DNA from: Bacteroidota bacterium
Lineage (GTDB): Bacteria > Bacteroidota > Ignavibacteria > Kapaibacteriales > UBA2268
Assembly (NCBI GenBank): GCA_024280675.1
Contig: JAJRPT010000129.1
Coordinates: forward strand, 1-26,213
DNA: 26,213 bases
Reading direction: 5' to 3'
The translations under genes and the position numbers were made by a program. Shown one piece after another: positions 1-9,100 of this stretch (position 1 is the first letter of the stretch; the number at the start of each line of letters is the position of its first letter). The notes beneath the pieces are model-generated. The model made no database searches. It was not told the DNA's origin and saw only the letters and a list, made by a program, of their open reading frames with translations.

Positions 1-67
1 CCTTAAATTGAAATAATTTCATTTGATATTCCGATTTTGTTAAAAAATAGTTTGTTTTGTATAATTG

Positions 68-496
68 TTAAGAAGTGGGAACAAACAAACAAGGAGGTCG
101 GAAAATTGAGTTAGGATTTAAAAAGGAGTAGAAATTATCTTTCATTTGATTTTTGTCAGAGCTAGAAAGAGTTTCATCGTGCGGAGAATTGTCTGAATAA
201 TAAAATAGTGGAAGGAGCAAATAAGAATCCAACACAGAGGCACTTGTTCCTGAATCTAAAAGGCTATTCTCTAACTGCTTTACAATATGGCATTTACCGT
301 GGCAATTAAGCTCAGGTTTGGATTTATTTTCACAGAAGGTGGCTTCGATAGTAGTTTGATTTGCATAGAAATATATTACCTGACCAAGGGGCAACAGCAC
401 CGCAATCAGGTAAAGTGCAAGAAGAGTTATGGTGAGAATCTTTTTCAAATATTGCAATGAAAAATAAGGCAATATAACAAAAGAGATAATAAGCAC
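68..496 (-). CDS. Small membrane-anchored Cys-motif protein (CX9CHGKCH), function unknown
   Basis: The protein has 142 residues if read from the GTG at 496-494. One hydrophobic segment (about residues 17-44) could be an uncleaved anchor or a signal peptide. After it comes a compact motif with C55, C65, H66, C69 and H70 (C-x9-C-H-G-K-C-H), followed by KQL. Short Bacteroidota proteins with this layout (LKKIL-type N-terminus, ENKxxPELxC, xGKCxxxKQL) are common and uncharacterised. The Cys/His cluster suggests metal or haem binding, but that is inference. Family members usually begin MKKIL, so the real start may be the in-frame TTG at 448-446 (LKKIL), giving 126 residues. Neither start has a Shine-Dalgarno site. 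It lies 34 nt after the SRPBCC gene on the same strand and is probably cotranscribed with it. The C-terminal half has low complexity and shows no domain. Confidence 0.75.
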   Translation of the reverse strand: MLIISFVILPYFSLQYLKKILTITLLALYLIAVLLPLGQVIYFYANQTTIEATFCENKSKPELNCHGKCHIVKQLENSLLDSGTSASVLDSYLLLPLFYYSDNSPHDETLSSSDKNQMKDNFYSFLNPNSIFRPPCLFVPTS

Positions 497-530
497 CTAA
501 ATAATTTAATCAGCAATGAAGAAGCCAGTC

Positions 531-1010
531 CTAGGTTCTGAGCTGCATCATAAGTTGTTTTAACCTAGAGAGTTGTTTTCTGTCTTCGGCAAGAAAGGGG
601 AGGGCGTTTGCCCACTGGCACAGCCTAGCCAATTTGGATATGGGTTCGCTTTGAGCGTCTAAATTTATCTGCGTCACGTTATTGCTCTGAGAAAAGCTGT
701 AAGAATACAGCCTTTGAATATTTCGTGATTTCGAGAAGATTTCAAATCTGTATTGCTCCTCGAATCTAATTATTTTTAGCTTGGTATTGTTCGCCTTTCC
801 TCCAGCTTTGGTTTTGGCAAGCCAAGTGGATTCTCTTTGATCTTTCCATTGCGGAGAGGAACTCTTGATTTCTGTAATGTCAAAGAGCCAACCGGGTGTA
901 TTTCTCGGATCAGAGGCAAATTTCCAAACCATATCAATTGGCAGATTAATTATTTCGGACTTTTTAAAAACGTGTGTCATTTTTTTAATAATAAATTTTA
1001 AATTTGGCAT
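531..1010 (-). CDS. SRPBCC/START-like (polyketide cyclase-type) protein
   Basis: The protein has 159 residues. From about residue 12 to 150 it follows the helix-grip pattern of the SRPBCC superfamily: a first strand with the phrase SEIINLPIDMVWKFASDP, then a tryptophan-rich turn (NTPGWLFDITEI), alternating beta strands, and a long amphipathic C-terminal helix ending KQLSRLKQLMMQLRT. These proteins bind hydrophobic ligands in a cavity; no substrate can be named here. No signal peptide is seen, so it is probably cytoplasmic. A GGAGG lies only one base before the ATG at 1010, which is too close for normal initiation. The ATG of residue 11 (MTHVF, at 980-978) fits the domain boundary but has no such site. 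The gene is preceded by a promoter-like block that is duplicated at 1230-1281, and followed after 34 nt by the Cys-motif membrane protein. Confidence 0.75.
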   Translation of the reverse strand: MPNLKFIIKKMTHVFKKSEIINLPIDMVWKFASDPRNTPGWLFDITEIKSSSPQWKDQRESTWLAKTKAGGKANNTKLKIIRFEEQYRFEIFSKSRNIQRLYSYSFSQSNNVTQINLDAQSEPISKLARLCQWANALPFLAEDRKQLSRLKQLMMQLRT

Positions 1011-1066
1011 GCCTCCAATTTAAATAACACATTGAAGTGCAAAATGTTACAAAAAAAGTTTGTATC
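1011..1066 (-). promoter_or_regulatory. Promoter/leader block, copy 1 (upstream of SRPBCC gene)
   Basis: Read on the minus strand this block contains ACTTTTTTTGTAACA, a 10-nt variable spacer, then CAATGTGTTATTT and finally GGAGGC, directly before the SRPBCC gene. The same order of elements occurs at 1281-1230, with a spacer one base shorter. The conserved parts sit where -35 and -10 elements would, with TTGTAA and TGTTAT 16-17 nt apart. The match to the Bacteroidota TTTG/TAnnTTTG consensus is poor, and an ECF-type sigma is possible. Its role as a promoter is inferred from the repetition and position. Confidence 0.5.
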
Positions 1067-1079
1067 TTAACGATTTGCC

Positions 1080-1133
1080 AAAAAAAACATACAGCTCAAA
1101 CTACGCTTGCGATAAGCACAGCCCAAGCTGTAT
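1080..1133 (-). terminator. Strong intrinsic terminator (20-bp stem, U8)
   Basis: On the minus-strand RNA, 1133-1114 pairs with 1108-1089 as 20 contiguous base pairs around a 5-nt loop (AUCGC). One further base and a run of eight U (1087-1080) follow. Several pairs are G-U wobbles that would be A-C mismatches in plus-strand RNA, so the structure is directed at minus-strand transcription. It ends either the mRNA of the 1284-1931 gene or, more interestingly, a short transcript starting at the promoter-like block at 1230-1281. Confidence 0.8.
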
Positions 1134-1224
1134 TGAAGGGGTAGACTTTTTCTATTGGTAACAAAAGGGGAAGTAATGTATGCAATAGACTAAGTAATGT
1201 TGAGGCTACTTTGGAGTTAATCAT
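1096..1224 (-). CDS. Possible 42-residue hydrophobic small protein (or small RNA)
   Basis: The reading frame runs from the ATG at 1224 to the TGA at 1098-1096 and has GAGG six bases upstream of the start. The product is hydrophobic, with a Leu-rich stretch (STLLSLLHTLLPLLLPI) and a second short hydrophobic stretch (TAWAVLIASVV), as a small membrane peptide would have. It lies between a promoter-like repeat (1230-1281) and an intrinsic terminator. Against a coding role, its last 12 codons and stop lie inside the terminator stem, which constrains that part of the sequence for RNA structure. The unit may therefore be a small RNA of about 150 nt, with the frame arising by chance. I do not recognise the peptide. 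Confidence 0.25.
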   Translation of the reverse strand: MINSKVASTLLSLLHTLLPLLLPIEKVYPFNTAWAVLIASVV

Positions 1225-1229
1225 GTTTG

Positions 1230-1281
1230 GCCTCAAAAGAAATAACACATTAAAAGCTATTTGTTACAAAAAAGTTTTATC
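1230..1281 (-). promoter_or_regulatory. Promoter/leader block, copy 2 (upstream of small unit)
   Basis: Diverged direct repeat of 1011-1066. Read on the minus strand it has ACTTTTTTGTAACA, a 9-nt spacer, then TAATGTGTTATTT and GAGGCC. It starts three bases after the stop of the 1284-1931 gene and leads into the 42-codon frame and the terminator. Only the presumed core elements and the GAGG are conserved and the spacer is not, which is what selection on promoter elements would leave. The AATGTGTT core recurs on the plus strand at 3078-3085. Confidence 0.5.
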
Positions 1282-1283
1282 AA

Positions 1284-1931
1284 TCACTTAATTATTCTCA
1301 CATTCCCAGAAGTGTCTAATTCAATTTTGCTATTTTTTTTATATTCTATCTCGTTTATTATTTGAGAGGAAGCTAGTGTGCATTTTTTTAAACTCCCGTT
1401 TTTATGCAAGAATATTGGAGACAAGAGACCACCCCTGCATTTGATATTATCTATTGTAATATTGTCTGGGGAATAGAAGGAGTGCAGTTCGTCAGTGGGA
1501 TAAAAGCTGGTTTGAGTTCCTTTTGAGTCGCCTCCACCTTTGCAAATATAAAAAGGGCTGGACCCAATTGGATGAGAAGAGACTTTTTCCCAAGAGTTCT
1601 CAAACACACAGAAATAGCTAGAGTCAAGGCTTGCCCTCACCCAAGTGTTTTTTGGCAAATGCCTAGTTTGATAATCATAATCTTTGGACAATTTGAATAA
1701 TTTAAGACTCCAGTCTGGATAAAAGTGTACCCAGTCCGCCACAATGGGAACGCCTCCAATTTCTGTATTCTTTTTTAGGTAGGTGATTATTGCCAGGGTA
1801 TCATCTTGGCTGACTGAGAATCTGATTTTCTCAAACTCCAGTCCATTTTTGGTGACATTGTATTGCCAAGGAGTGTATTGGGAAGCGAGACTTGGGCTCA
1901 GGAGTAATAAAAATAGAGATAATAAAATCAT
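1284..1931 (-). CDS. Secreted protein with two diverged 'F-x-x-N/D-x-S-L-K' beta repeats
   Basis: The protein has 215 residues with a clear cleavable signal peptide (about 1-17, Leu-rich, ending SLAS), so it is exported. The rest contains two related units. Unit 1 (about 43-105) includes LKKNTEIGGVPI, HFYPDWSLKLFKLS and LPKNTWV. Unit 2 (about 154-210) includes ITIDNIKCRGGLL, FLHKNGSLKKCTLA and YKKNSKIEL. This resembles a repeat known from Leptospira and other Gram-negative secreted proteins of the type 'NGKLKSxTLAEDxxIxGxxxKKGTxIxL', whose role is not known. Four cysteines (108, 130, 165, 184) could form two disulfides in the periplasm. It lies 104 nt downstream of dapA on the same strand, with no terminator visible between them. 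No Shine-Dalgarno site is seen before the ATG. Confidence 0.7.
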   Translation of the reverse strand: MILLSLFLLLLSPSLASQYTPWQYNVTKNGLEFEKIRFSVSQDDTLAIITYLKKNTEIGGVPIVADWVHFYPDWSLKLFKLSKDYDYQTRHLPKNTWVRASLDSSYFCVFENSWEKVSSHPIGSSPFYICKGGGDSKGTQTSFYPTDELHSFYSPDNITIDNIKCRGGLLSPIFLHKNGSLKKCTLASSQIINEIEYKKNSKIELDTSGNVRIIK

Positions 1932-2035
1932 TGTTCTTTAGCTACTGAAAAAAGATTTAACAAAGGAAATAAGCCATCTTCTCACACTTCTTCCCCCATA
2001 CTTCTTTGGCGCACTTTCTCCTCATCGTAGAAATC

Positions 2036-2929
2036 CTAGGCGTGTATTTTAGCTCTTTTCAACGCACGTACGAGTTTTTTACGATTGTCATCATGTATTG
2101 GCAAGAGTGGTTGTCGGTAAATGGCCTGAACCTTGCCCAATATACTAAGGGCAGCTTTTACTGGTGTTGGGTTGGTCTCGCACATATTTAGTTGCATCAG
2201 CTCGAAAAGTTTATAGTGCATACGGCGTGCCGTTGCAATATTGCCTTTTAGAGCTTGGCGTGTCATCTCAGAGAATTCTTTTGGCGCGTAATTAGAAGTA
2301 ACGGCAATTACACCATTTGCACCCATTGCAACAAGAGGGACGGTTAAGGAGTCCTCTCCAGAGAGAACTGCAAATCCCTTTGGTCGCTTGCGAAGTATTT
2401 CCATAACTTGATCCATATTCCCACTTGCTTCTTTGACAGCAATAATATTTGAGAATTCTTTTGCAAGCCGAAGTACGATTTCTGCTTGGATATTGACCCC
2501 ACTTCGTGAGGGTACATTGTAAATTATTTGCGGAATATCACAAGCCAAAGCAATGGTCTTATAGTGGTAGTAAAGACCTTCTTGTGTTGGTTTATTGTAG
2601 TAAGGAGCAACCAGCAATACGGCTGAGGCACCGTGTTCTTTCGCCATTCTTGTTAAATCAATGGTGGCAGATGTGTCATTGGAACCAGTTCCAGCAATAA
2701 TCGGAACTCTGCCCTTTGCCTTGTCTACTGCGTCGATGATGAGTGCGAGCTTTTCCTTAGCGCTAAGTGTAGCACTTTCACCCGTCGAGCCACAGACAAC
2801 TATTCCCTCGACTCCACTATCAATTTGAAAATTGATGAGTTCACCAAAAGCGTCGAAATCAACAGAATAATCCTCGCAGAACGGTGTTACAATTGCAGTA
2901 TATGTCCCCGAAACCTGTAGTGCTGCCAT
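2036..2929 (-). CDS. dapA: 4-hydroxy-tetrahydrodipicolinate synthase
   Basis: Catalyses condensation of pyruvate with aspartate semialdehyde, the first committed step to diaminopimelate and lysine, in the cytoplasm. The 297-residue length is normal for the family. A (beta/alpha)8 barrel is indicated by the standard order of motifs: GTYTAIVTPF (8-17), CGSTGES (46-52), PYYNKPTQEG (109-118), IIYNVPSRSG (135-144), IAVKEASG (163-170) and NPTPVKAAL near the C-terminus. K166 is the Schiff-base lysine, Y137 and T49 belong to the catalytic triad, and R142 is the carboxylate-binding arginine. The residue matching Thr44 of the E. coli enzyme is Ser48, a conservative change also seen in N-acetylneuraminate lyases. 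The SRSG arginine and the NPxPVK segment nevertheless favour DapA. The start at 2929 has a weak AAAGG nine bases upstream. No other lysine genes are in view. Confidence 0.95.
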   Translation of the reverse strand: MAALQVSGTYTAIVTPFCEDYSVDFDAFGELINFQIDSGVEGIVVCGSTGESATLSAKEKLALIIDAVDKAKGRVPIIAGTGSNDTSATIDLTRMAKEHGASAVLLVAPYYNKPTQEGLYYHYKTIALACDIPQIIYNVPSRSGVNIQAEIVLRLAKEFSNIIAVKEASGNMDQVMEILRKRPKGFAVLSGEDSLTVPLVAMGANGVIAVTSNYAPKEFSEMTRQALKGNIATARRMHYKLFELMQLNMCETNPTPVKAALSILGKVQAIYRQPLLPIHDDNRKKLVRALKRAKIHA

Positions 2930-3181
2930 TTTTCATTACCTTTAACTATAAAAATATTTAAAACCCATACCCCGCCTCAGGACAAACTAATACAAACAAG
3001 CCGTAAAACAAAAAAATGATATTTAAAAATGTATATTTTGAGCTTTAGTTATCAACATTTTTATTTTTGTTATGTCAAATGTGTTTTATAAATTGAACAA
3101 AAGCAAAATATCATGGCATACATTTTGCAACAGTAGGCAAGGTTAATGCTTTCTTGTCAGTAAACTTAATGGCCTAAAAAT
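2930..3181. other. Divergent intergenic region between dapA and the first giant gene
   Basis: This AT-rich gap must carry promoters for both directions. No consensus promoter is convincing by eye. On the plus strand, AATGTGTTTTATAAATTG at 3078-3095 closely resembles the core of the two promoter-like blocks at 1011-1066 and 1230-1281, and sits 86 nt before the start of the giant gene. The start at 3182 has no Shine-Dalgarno sequence. Confidence 0.4.
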
Positions 3182-6100
3182 ATGTATAGATTAATTTTAC
3201 TTTGTCTTGTTTTGATAGAATTTTCATTTGTTGTTACTTATGCTCAAGATAATGAGTATGAATTTACAATTAATCAAAGAAGACGCTATGACCAAATTCA
3301 TGCTGAGTTGTGGGTAAAACGCTACAAAGACACACCGCCGACGATTGGTTATGCAAACATATATATTAAATTTAATAATAAATATCTAAGTCTTGCCAAC
3401 GCAGGCGTGGTTTCGATTGCAGATTCTCTTCATTCAGACATTGACCAATATAATCCAATTAGAAATTTCTCCTCACCATTTCACGGTACAAATGGATACG
3501 CCAACCTAGCTTTGGAAGAAAAAGATAGCACTATGGTTATTGTCAAAGTCTCACCCGATGGACAAGGAACCACTGGCTACAGAGTGTCCGAAGACGGACG
3601 TGGAACATTTATTGGAAAAGTAATGTTTGATATAGTGAACAACCCTAGACCAGTTGATCTTACTGAGATGAAGATAGATGAGTTCCTCACAACTGTTGAA
3701 GACCCGGTTCATAATAGTCTTATGGATCTGGATATAATAAAGCTAACTGACCCAGATGATTTTGAGATTATTGGAGTTACTCTTCTCAGCGGTGTTTCTA
3801 CCGGCAATGTCATTGACAGGAATAAAGATTATAAATGCCTTGAGTATTATGATGGTCAAATTCAAGAGAACTCAGTCTACAAAGGTGCTGGTTATCCAAT
3901 ATTCTACGAAAGAAGTGTTAATCCACAACTCTACACCGAAGCTGTCGATGTAGGGATTTCTTGGATTATTGATCGTTCAATCGACGGTGGTCGTTCTTGG
4001 GACGAGATTGGTAGATTTGCCGAGACTAATACCAAATCAACCTCTGTTGATGATTCTGTTCATTCTGGTGAAATTGCAAAAAATATAAATGGGAACAACA
4101 ACACATACATTGTCACAACTTGGAATAATGAAAAAATATCACAAGACAATTACAGGCAACCCCTCAGAACAATTTGGCAATCAACCAAAAATAATAAAAC
4201 TAGACTTTTAACAATGAGGTTGCGTATTGGAGGGCTTGCCGACACCAACACGGTGATAAGGAATAAAACGACTATTTCCAAAATATTTGCCTCTGAATTT
4301 GAAATGCCAATGGGTTCATATTTCTTTACTAATTTGGGTGGAGCTACTCAATATTACAGAACTGACACGACATTTTCTAATGCCACCCAACTCACCGTCT
4401 CGGCATGGATAAACCCAGCGGCACAAAAACTAGGGGATGTGGGCATTGTTGTCTCAAGCGGTGGAGTGGATGCCACCGAGTATAAGGGGTCTAAAGAAGG
4501 AGCGTGGATCTTGTATCTCAAAGAGGGAAAGTATCCAGCATTTAGAGCCAGAGAAAATAATAATAATGGAGCAGGCGGCTACCTTGCCAATATCGTAGCC
4601 GAAGATCCGATTAAATTTAGTGCTTATTCCGACAATGCAGATTACCATTCGCTCAACTGGACTCACATTGCAGCGGTTCTCAAAGACAATAAATCATGGC
4701 TCTATGTCGATGGAGAGCTTGTTGCTAGTTCTGTCAATGATGGAGCCGCCGGTGCTGCACGACTCTTGCAAACAGATCACCACGTCTATGTTGGACTCAA
4801 CCCCAATTTTAACTTTGATGTAAGAAATCTTTACTCTGGTGGTCTCAAAGAAGTAAAGGTATGGAAAAGATCCCTCACCCAAGAGCAAATCAAGGCATTT
4901 GCGGCAGGGTTTGCTTCTGCCCATGAGTTTGAAGATGGCGATCCGAGGGTAGCTCTTGAGCTTTATTACCCATTACAAGGTGACCCAGAGGATTATGCCT
5001 ATGAAGAAGAAAATCAAGAAGGGCGAAATGATTTAAAATATTTTGAAGATGCAATACCGAAATATAAACCTGGTTATGAGCGTATGTGGCCCGACATTCC
5101 ACATGCTCGAATAGTCTCGCCAACACTTGGTTCTGGGCTGACCAATCAAGAAGGTGATGAGTTTGAAATCAGGTATATTAGTTACGGGCTGGGAGATAAT
5201 GATAGCTTAGGTTCAAAAGATATTGAAATTGAGTATTCGGTAGATATGGGAACTTCTTGGCATTTGATAGAAGACCCAGACGGAGTTGATTTGGGCAAGA
5301 GTGATGCCCCAGATGTTGAAACTGGCAGCGTAATTTGGGAGCCTTTCCACAATGATGATGAGTTTGCCAATCTTCGTGATGCGAAGCCTTTTGGGAAGTC
5401 AGCACTGCTTAGAATCTCTGGTCATGGCGATTACTGGCAAGACAATATATTGTCTATCTCACAAGGATTTTCCGTCTCGAAGTTCTTTTCGATTAACAAA
5501 GACCGAGACGTTTCAATTTATGTGGATGAAGCAGACGAGTTTGCTTTGCCAGAAAAAGGTTTGTTCTTGGAGGCGTGGATAAGACCGCATGAGTTCCCAT
5601 TTGACGGTGAGCGTATTTTTCCAATAGTCGCAAAAGTTGATTCGGTTTTAGGGCAAATCGATTATATGTTTGCGCTCAATAATTTAGGAAAGCTAGAATT
5701 AATTACAATTGACAGCCTTGGTAATGAATACCGGGCCGTGAGTAGCAATGGCTACAAGGTACAAGAGCCACTTTCTAAGAATATTGATTCTGCATGGACA
5801 CACGTGGCGGTATTCTTTAATCCAAAACTTGAGCAATCAGACAGGGTTAGATTCTATATTGACGCAAGGGAAGTTCCCGTAGACACTAATTTCGCACTTT
5901 CCGATGAGGCAATATTTACAGAGATTAAAAGCTCACCATTATTTCTAGGGTATCTGCCAGAGCTGAAAGAGCAAGGCGGCTCACGTGGTTTTTTTGGACA
6001 ATTACGAGAGATTCGCTTTTGGGATGGCTTGCCCTTTGAATACAATTATGACCAAGAAGGGCTAGATTCACTTTTGGTATTTCTCCAAGGCGCATCTGCT

Positions 6101-9100
6101 CTGCATGTAGATAAGTTTGAAGATACATCACGGGTCAATCTCATCACATCATTTTCTTTTAATGGGGGAGTTTATTCCTATGGGGGAGGCAAAAGGAGAA
6201 TAGTTTCGTCTTTTGATTCTACAATTTATGCGCGCTGGACGGGCGACTCACTTGAGTATCTGCCAACAAAACCATATTTAAGAATTGTTGAGCCATTTGC
6301 CGAAACCGAAGGGCTTCAAGATGATGAGACGTTCAAAATCAGATGGACTGGCTTTGATTATGACGGCGAAGGTTTTGACATGGGGTCTTACAACAGCACA
6401 CCTCCTTCTCTTGAGTTTTCTCCATTTGGCGGAGGAGTCGGAGGTCCAGATAATCTACCGCCATACAAATATGTTGGCTCAAAATATTGGAATTTTGGAT
6501 TCGATGATTCTTTTACAATTCCTGAGGATTCAAAATATAGATTCACCCAGCATGGCGGGGTGAATTTCTATGCAGCAAATCTAAATCTCTCACGTGTCAA
6601 TCCTGATGTCAATGGAGACGGTGAAAACAATGACCAAGGAGCAATTCCTTATGCAAGAGAAAATGCACGATTGCGTCTTTCGGGCAGGTTCACTATTGAG
6701 GGCGAAACAGAATATATTGAGTCAGAGAGTGAGTTGTTTACCGTTTGGCCAGAAGCAAATTTCACTATTAGATTATTGCTGGAGGGAAAACATCAAGGCT
6801 TTACAATGCCTATAAAACAATTCGAGACTGAGTATGAAAAGGGAGGAGTTCGCATCCACCTCTACAAGGACGACAATGGTGAAATAGGTCAAGAGATTGA
6901 AATCTCACAGGCCATCAGACCATATCTTGAGACTTATCCATTCAATCTCAACAATGGCAATAATAGATTCGCAAATATGGATTTTCTTTTCACAGAGCTT
7001 GCCGATGGAAAATACTGGCTAATGGTCGAGCAACATAATCATTTGCCAATACTTAGCAGATTTCCAGTTCAATTTCTATTCGATGGTGACGATAAAGATA
7101 CTTGGCAGCCAGAGTCTGGGTGGGATTTTACTTCTTGGAATGGAGAGTTCGGAAACTTTCTCCCATCTGCACAAACAAATCCAACAGAGGCTGGCTATTA
7201 TACAGCATTTGGAAAAGCATCCAGTTCGGTGAGCGACCCGGAATGGTCACAAACAGGACTTGCCTACAATGACGGGATTTGGAACTCCTCTTCGGCTCCG
7301 CTTCCTGCAATGGTTTCAGGGGATGTAAATCAGGATGGGAAAATCGACAATCAAGACTTTAATTTTATAATCTCAAAAGTTGCAAGCCACAATATTGTAG
7401 CAAACCTAAACAGTGATTCCTATGTAAATGCTGCCGATAGGGTGATGTGCCTAAGAAATATCGGGCGAGGGCATTCGCTTGGAAAATATGGGTATCTGCT
7501 CTATGGCACCGCAGAAGAAGAGATAGTTGATTCAAAAGGAAATTCTAATAAAATAAACACACAATCAAAAAATATTAGAAAAACTGCATTGAACTCTTTT
7601 CAAAGTGGTATAGAATATTTGCTGAGTAGTGAGACTATTATTGAGGCCGATCAAATCAAAATAGAAGTATTTTTACAAAACATTGGTGATCCTTTTTTCC
7701 TTGGTAATACCACAATAGGTTTAAGTTATGATAATACTTTTGTTGAATATGATTCATATTCAGACGAGGGAGTAATTTTTAGCAATAAGCAAGAGCTGGG
7801 TTATTTGCCATCTTTTTCTGGACCACTCACTGGCTCCGAAGAAATGGAAAATCTGCGAACGATTGAAATTATTTATGATTCCGCATTGGGCGATGGAGCG
7901 GAAGTCCCAGGTGAGAAAACCTCGCTTGGGAAATTATTTTTCAATGTAGTCGACTATGATAGATTAGTTTCCTTTGATTGGAGTTCTTCCACCCGTGTAT
8001 TCACAAGGGATGGCAAGGACATAACTTTGCTTGGAGAAAAAGATGATATAGAAAACCTTAATCCATACGATGCTGAATTTATCTATCCCAAAGGAGGCGA
8101 AGTCTTTTCTCGAAATCAAGCAATAATAGTTGAGTGGCTCAATGATGGTCCGGATGTAATAATTGAATTTCGGAGTGATGAAGTCTTTTTAACCCAGAAA
8201 ATATCAGACTTTGCTCTTTCTTCGTCAATAAGCTCTTTTGCCTTTAATATGCCAGACATCAACTGTGAGGATTGCCACTTCCGAATGCTCGAAGCTGAAA
8301 GCGATGAACTAATTGCAAAATCAAATATATTTTCAATCCTTGACAGATCGGCCATTATCACCTCTCCTAGCTACCGTGACGGAATATTTTCTGGAGGCGA
8401 GGAATCAGTGATAACTTTTCTTGCCAGTGGAATCACCAAAGGAAATTTTGAATATTCTGTTAATGGTGGGCTTTGGAAAGAAATTCAAGCTGATGTAGAT
8501 TTAAGTAAGACTAGCTTTGAATGGACTTTGCCAGAGCTGACAAGCTCCCTAGCTTTTGTAAGACTAACAGACACTGATGGCTTTCCCATTGCCGTTTCAG
8601 ATTCTTTTAAAATATTAAATGGCGAGTTGAATTTTAAAGAATTTGTATTGGGTGAGGAATTTAGCGGTGGTGAGGAAAAAACCATCACTTGGTTCTACAA
8701 AAAAGTAGATTATTTCGATTTACAGTTTTCACCCAATGGAGGGGACTATTGGGAAAATATAGTACAGAACCAAAATGCACCACCTCGTTTCTACTGGTGG
8801 ACAGTCCCGAATGTCTCAACCAGCAACGCAATAATAAGAGCCGTCCATCGTGGAGATTCAGACTTAGAATACGACAGAACTCAAGTGTTTGCAATAAATC
8901 CCAGCTCGATTGTGGAGAAGTCACTTTTCAACAGTGGAAAACTAAAGGTTTACTTAAAAGAACCGAAGACTAGTATTGGAACAGTAGTGGTTGAAACATC
9001 AAGTTCGCAACCCGCAAGCATTATTGTATATAGTCTTGATGGCAAGGAAGTCCTAACTAGCAATCATATGCTAAGCCCCACTTATAATGAAGTCCAGATA

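Noticed and set aside
2006..2191. 61-codon frame on the plus strand at the 3' end of dapA
   Set aside because: It overlaps the conserved C-terminal coding sequence of dapA in the opposite sense and has no recognisable product.
2036..2929. N-acetylneuraminate lyase instead of DapA because of the GSTGE motif
   Set aside because: The NVPSRSG arginine and the NPTPVKAAL segment are DapA features, so the Ser is taken as a conservative change.
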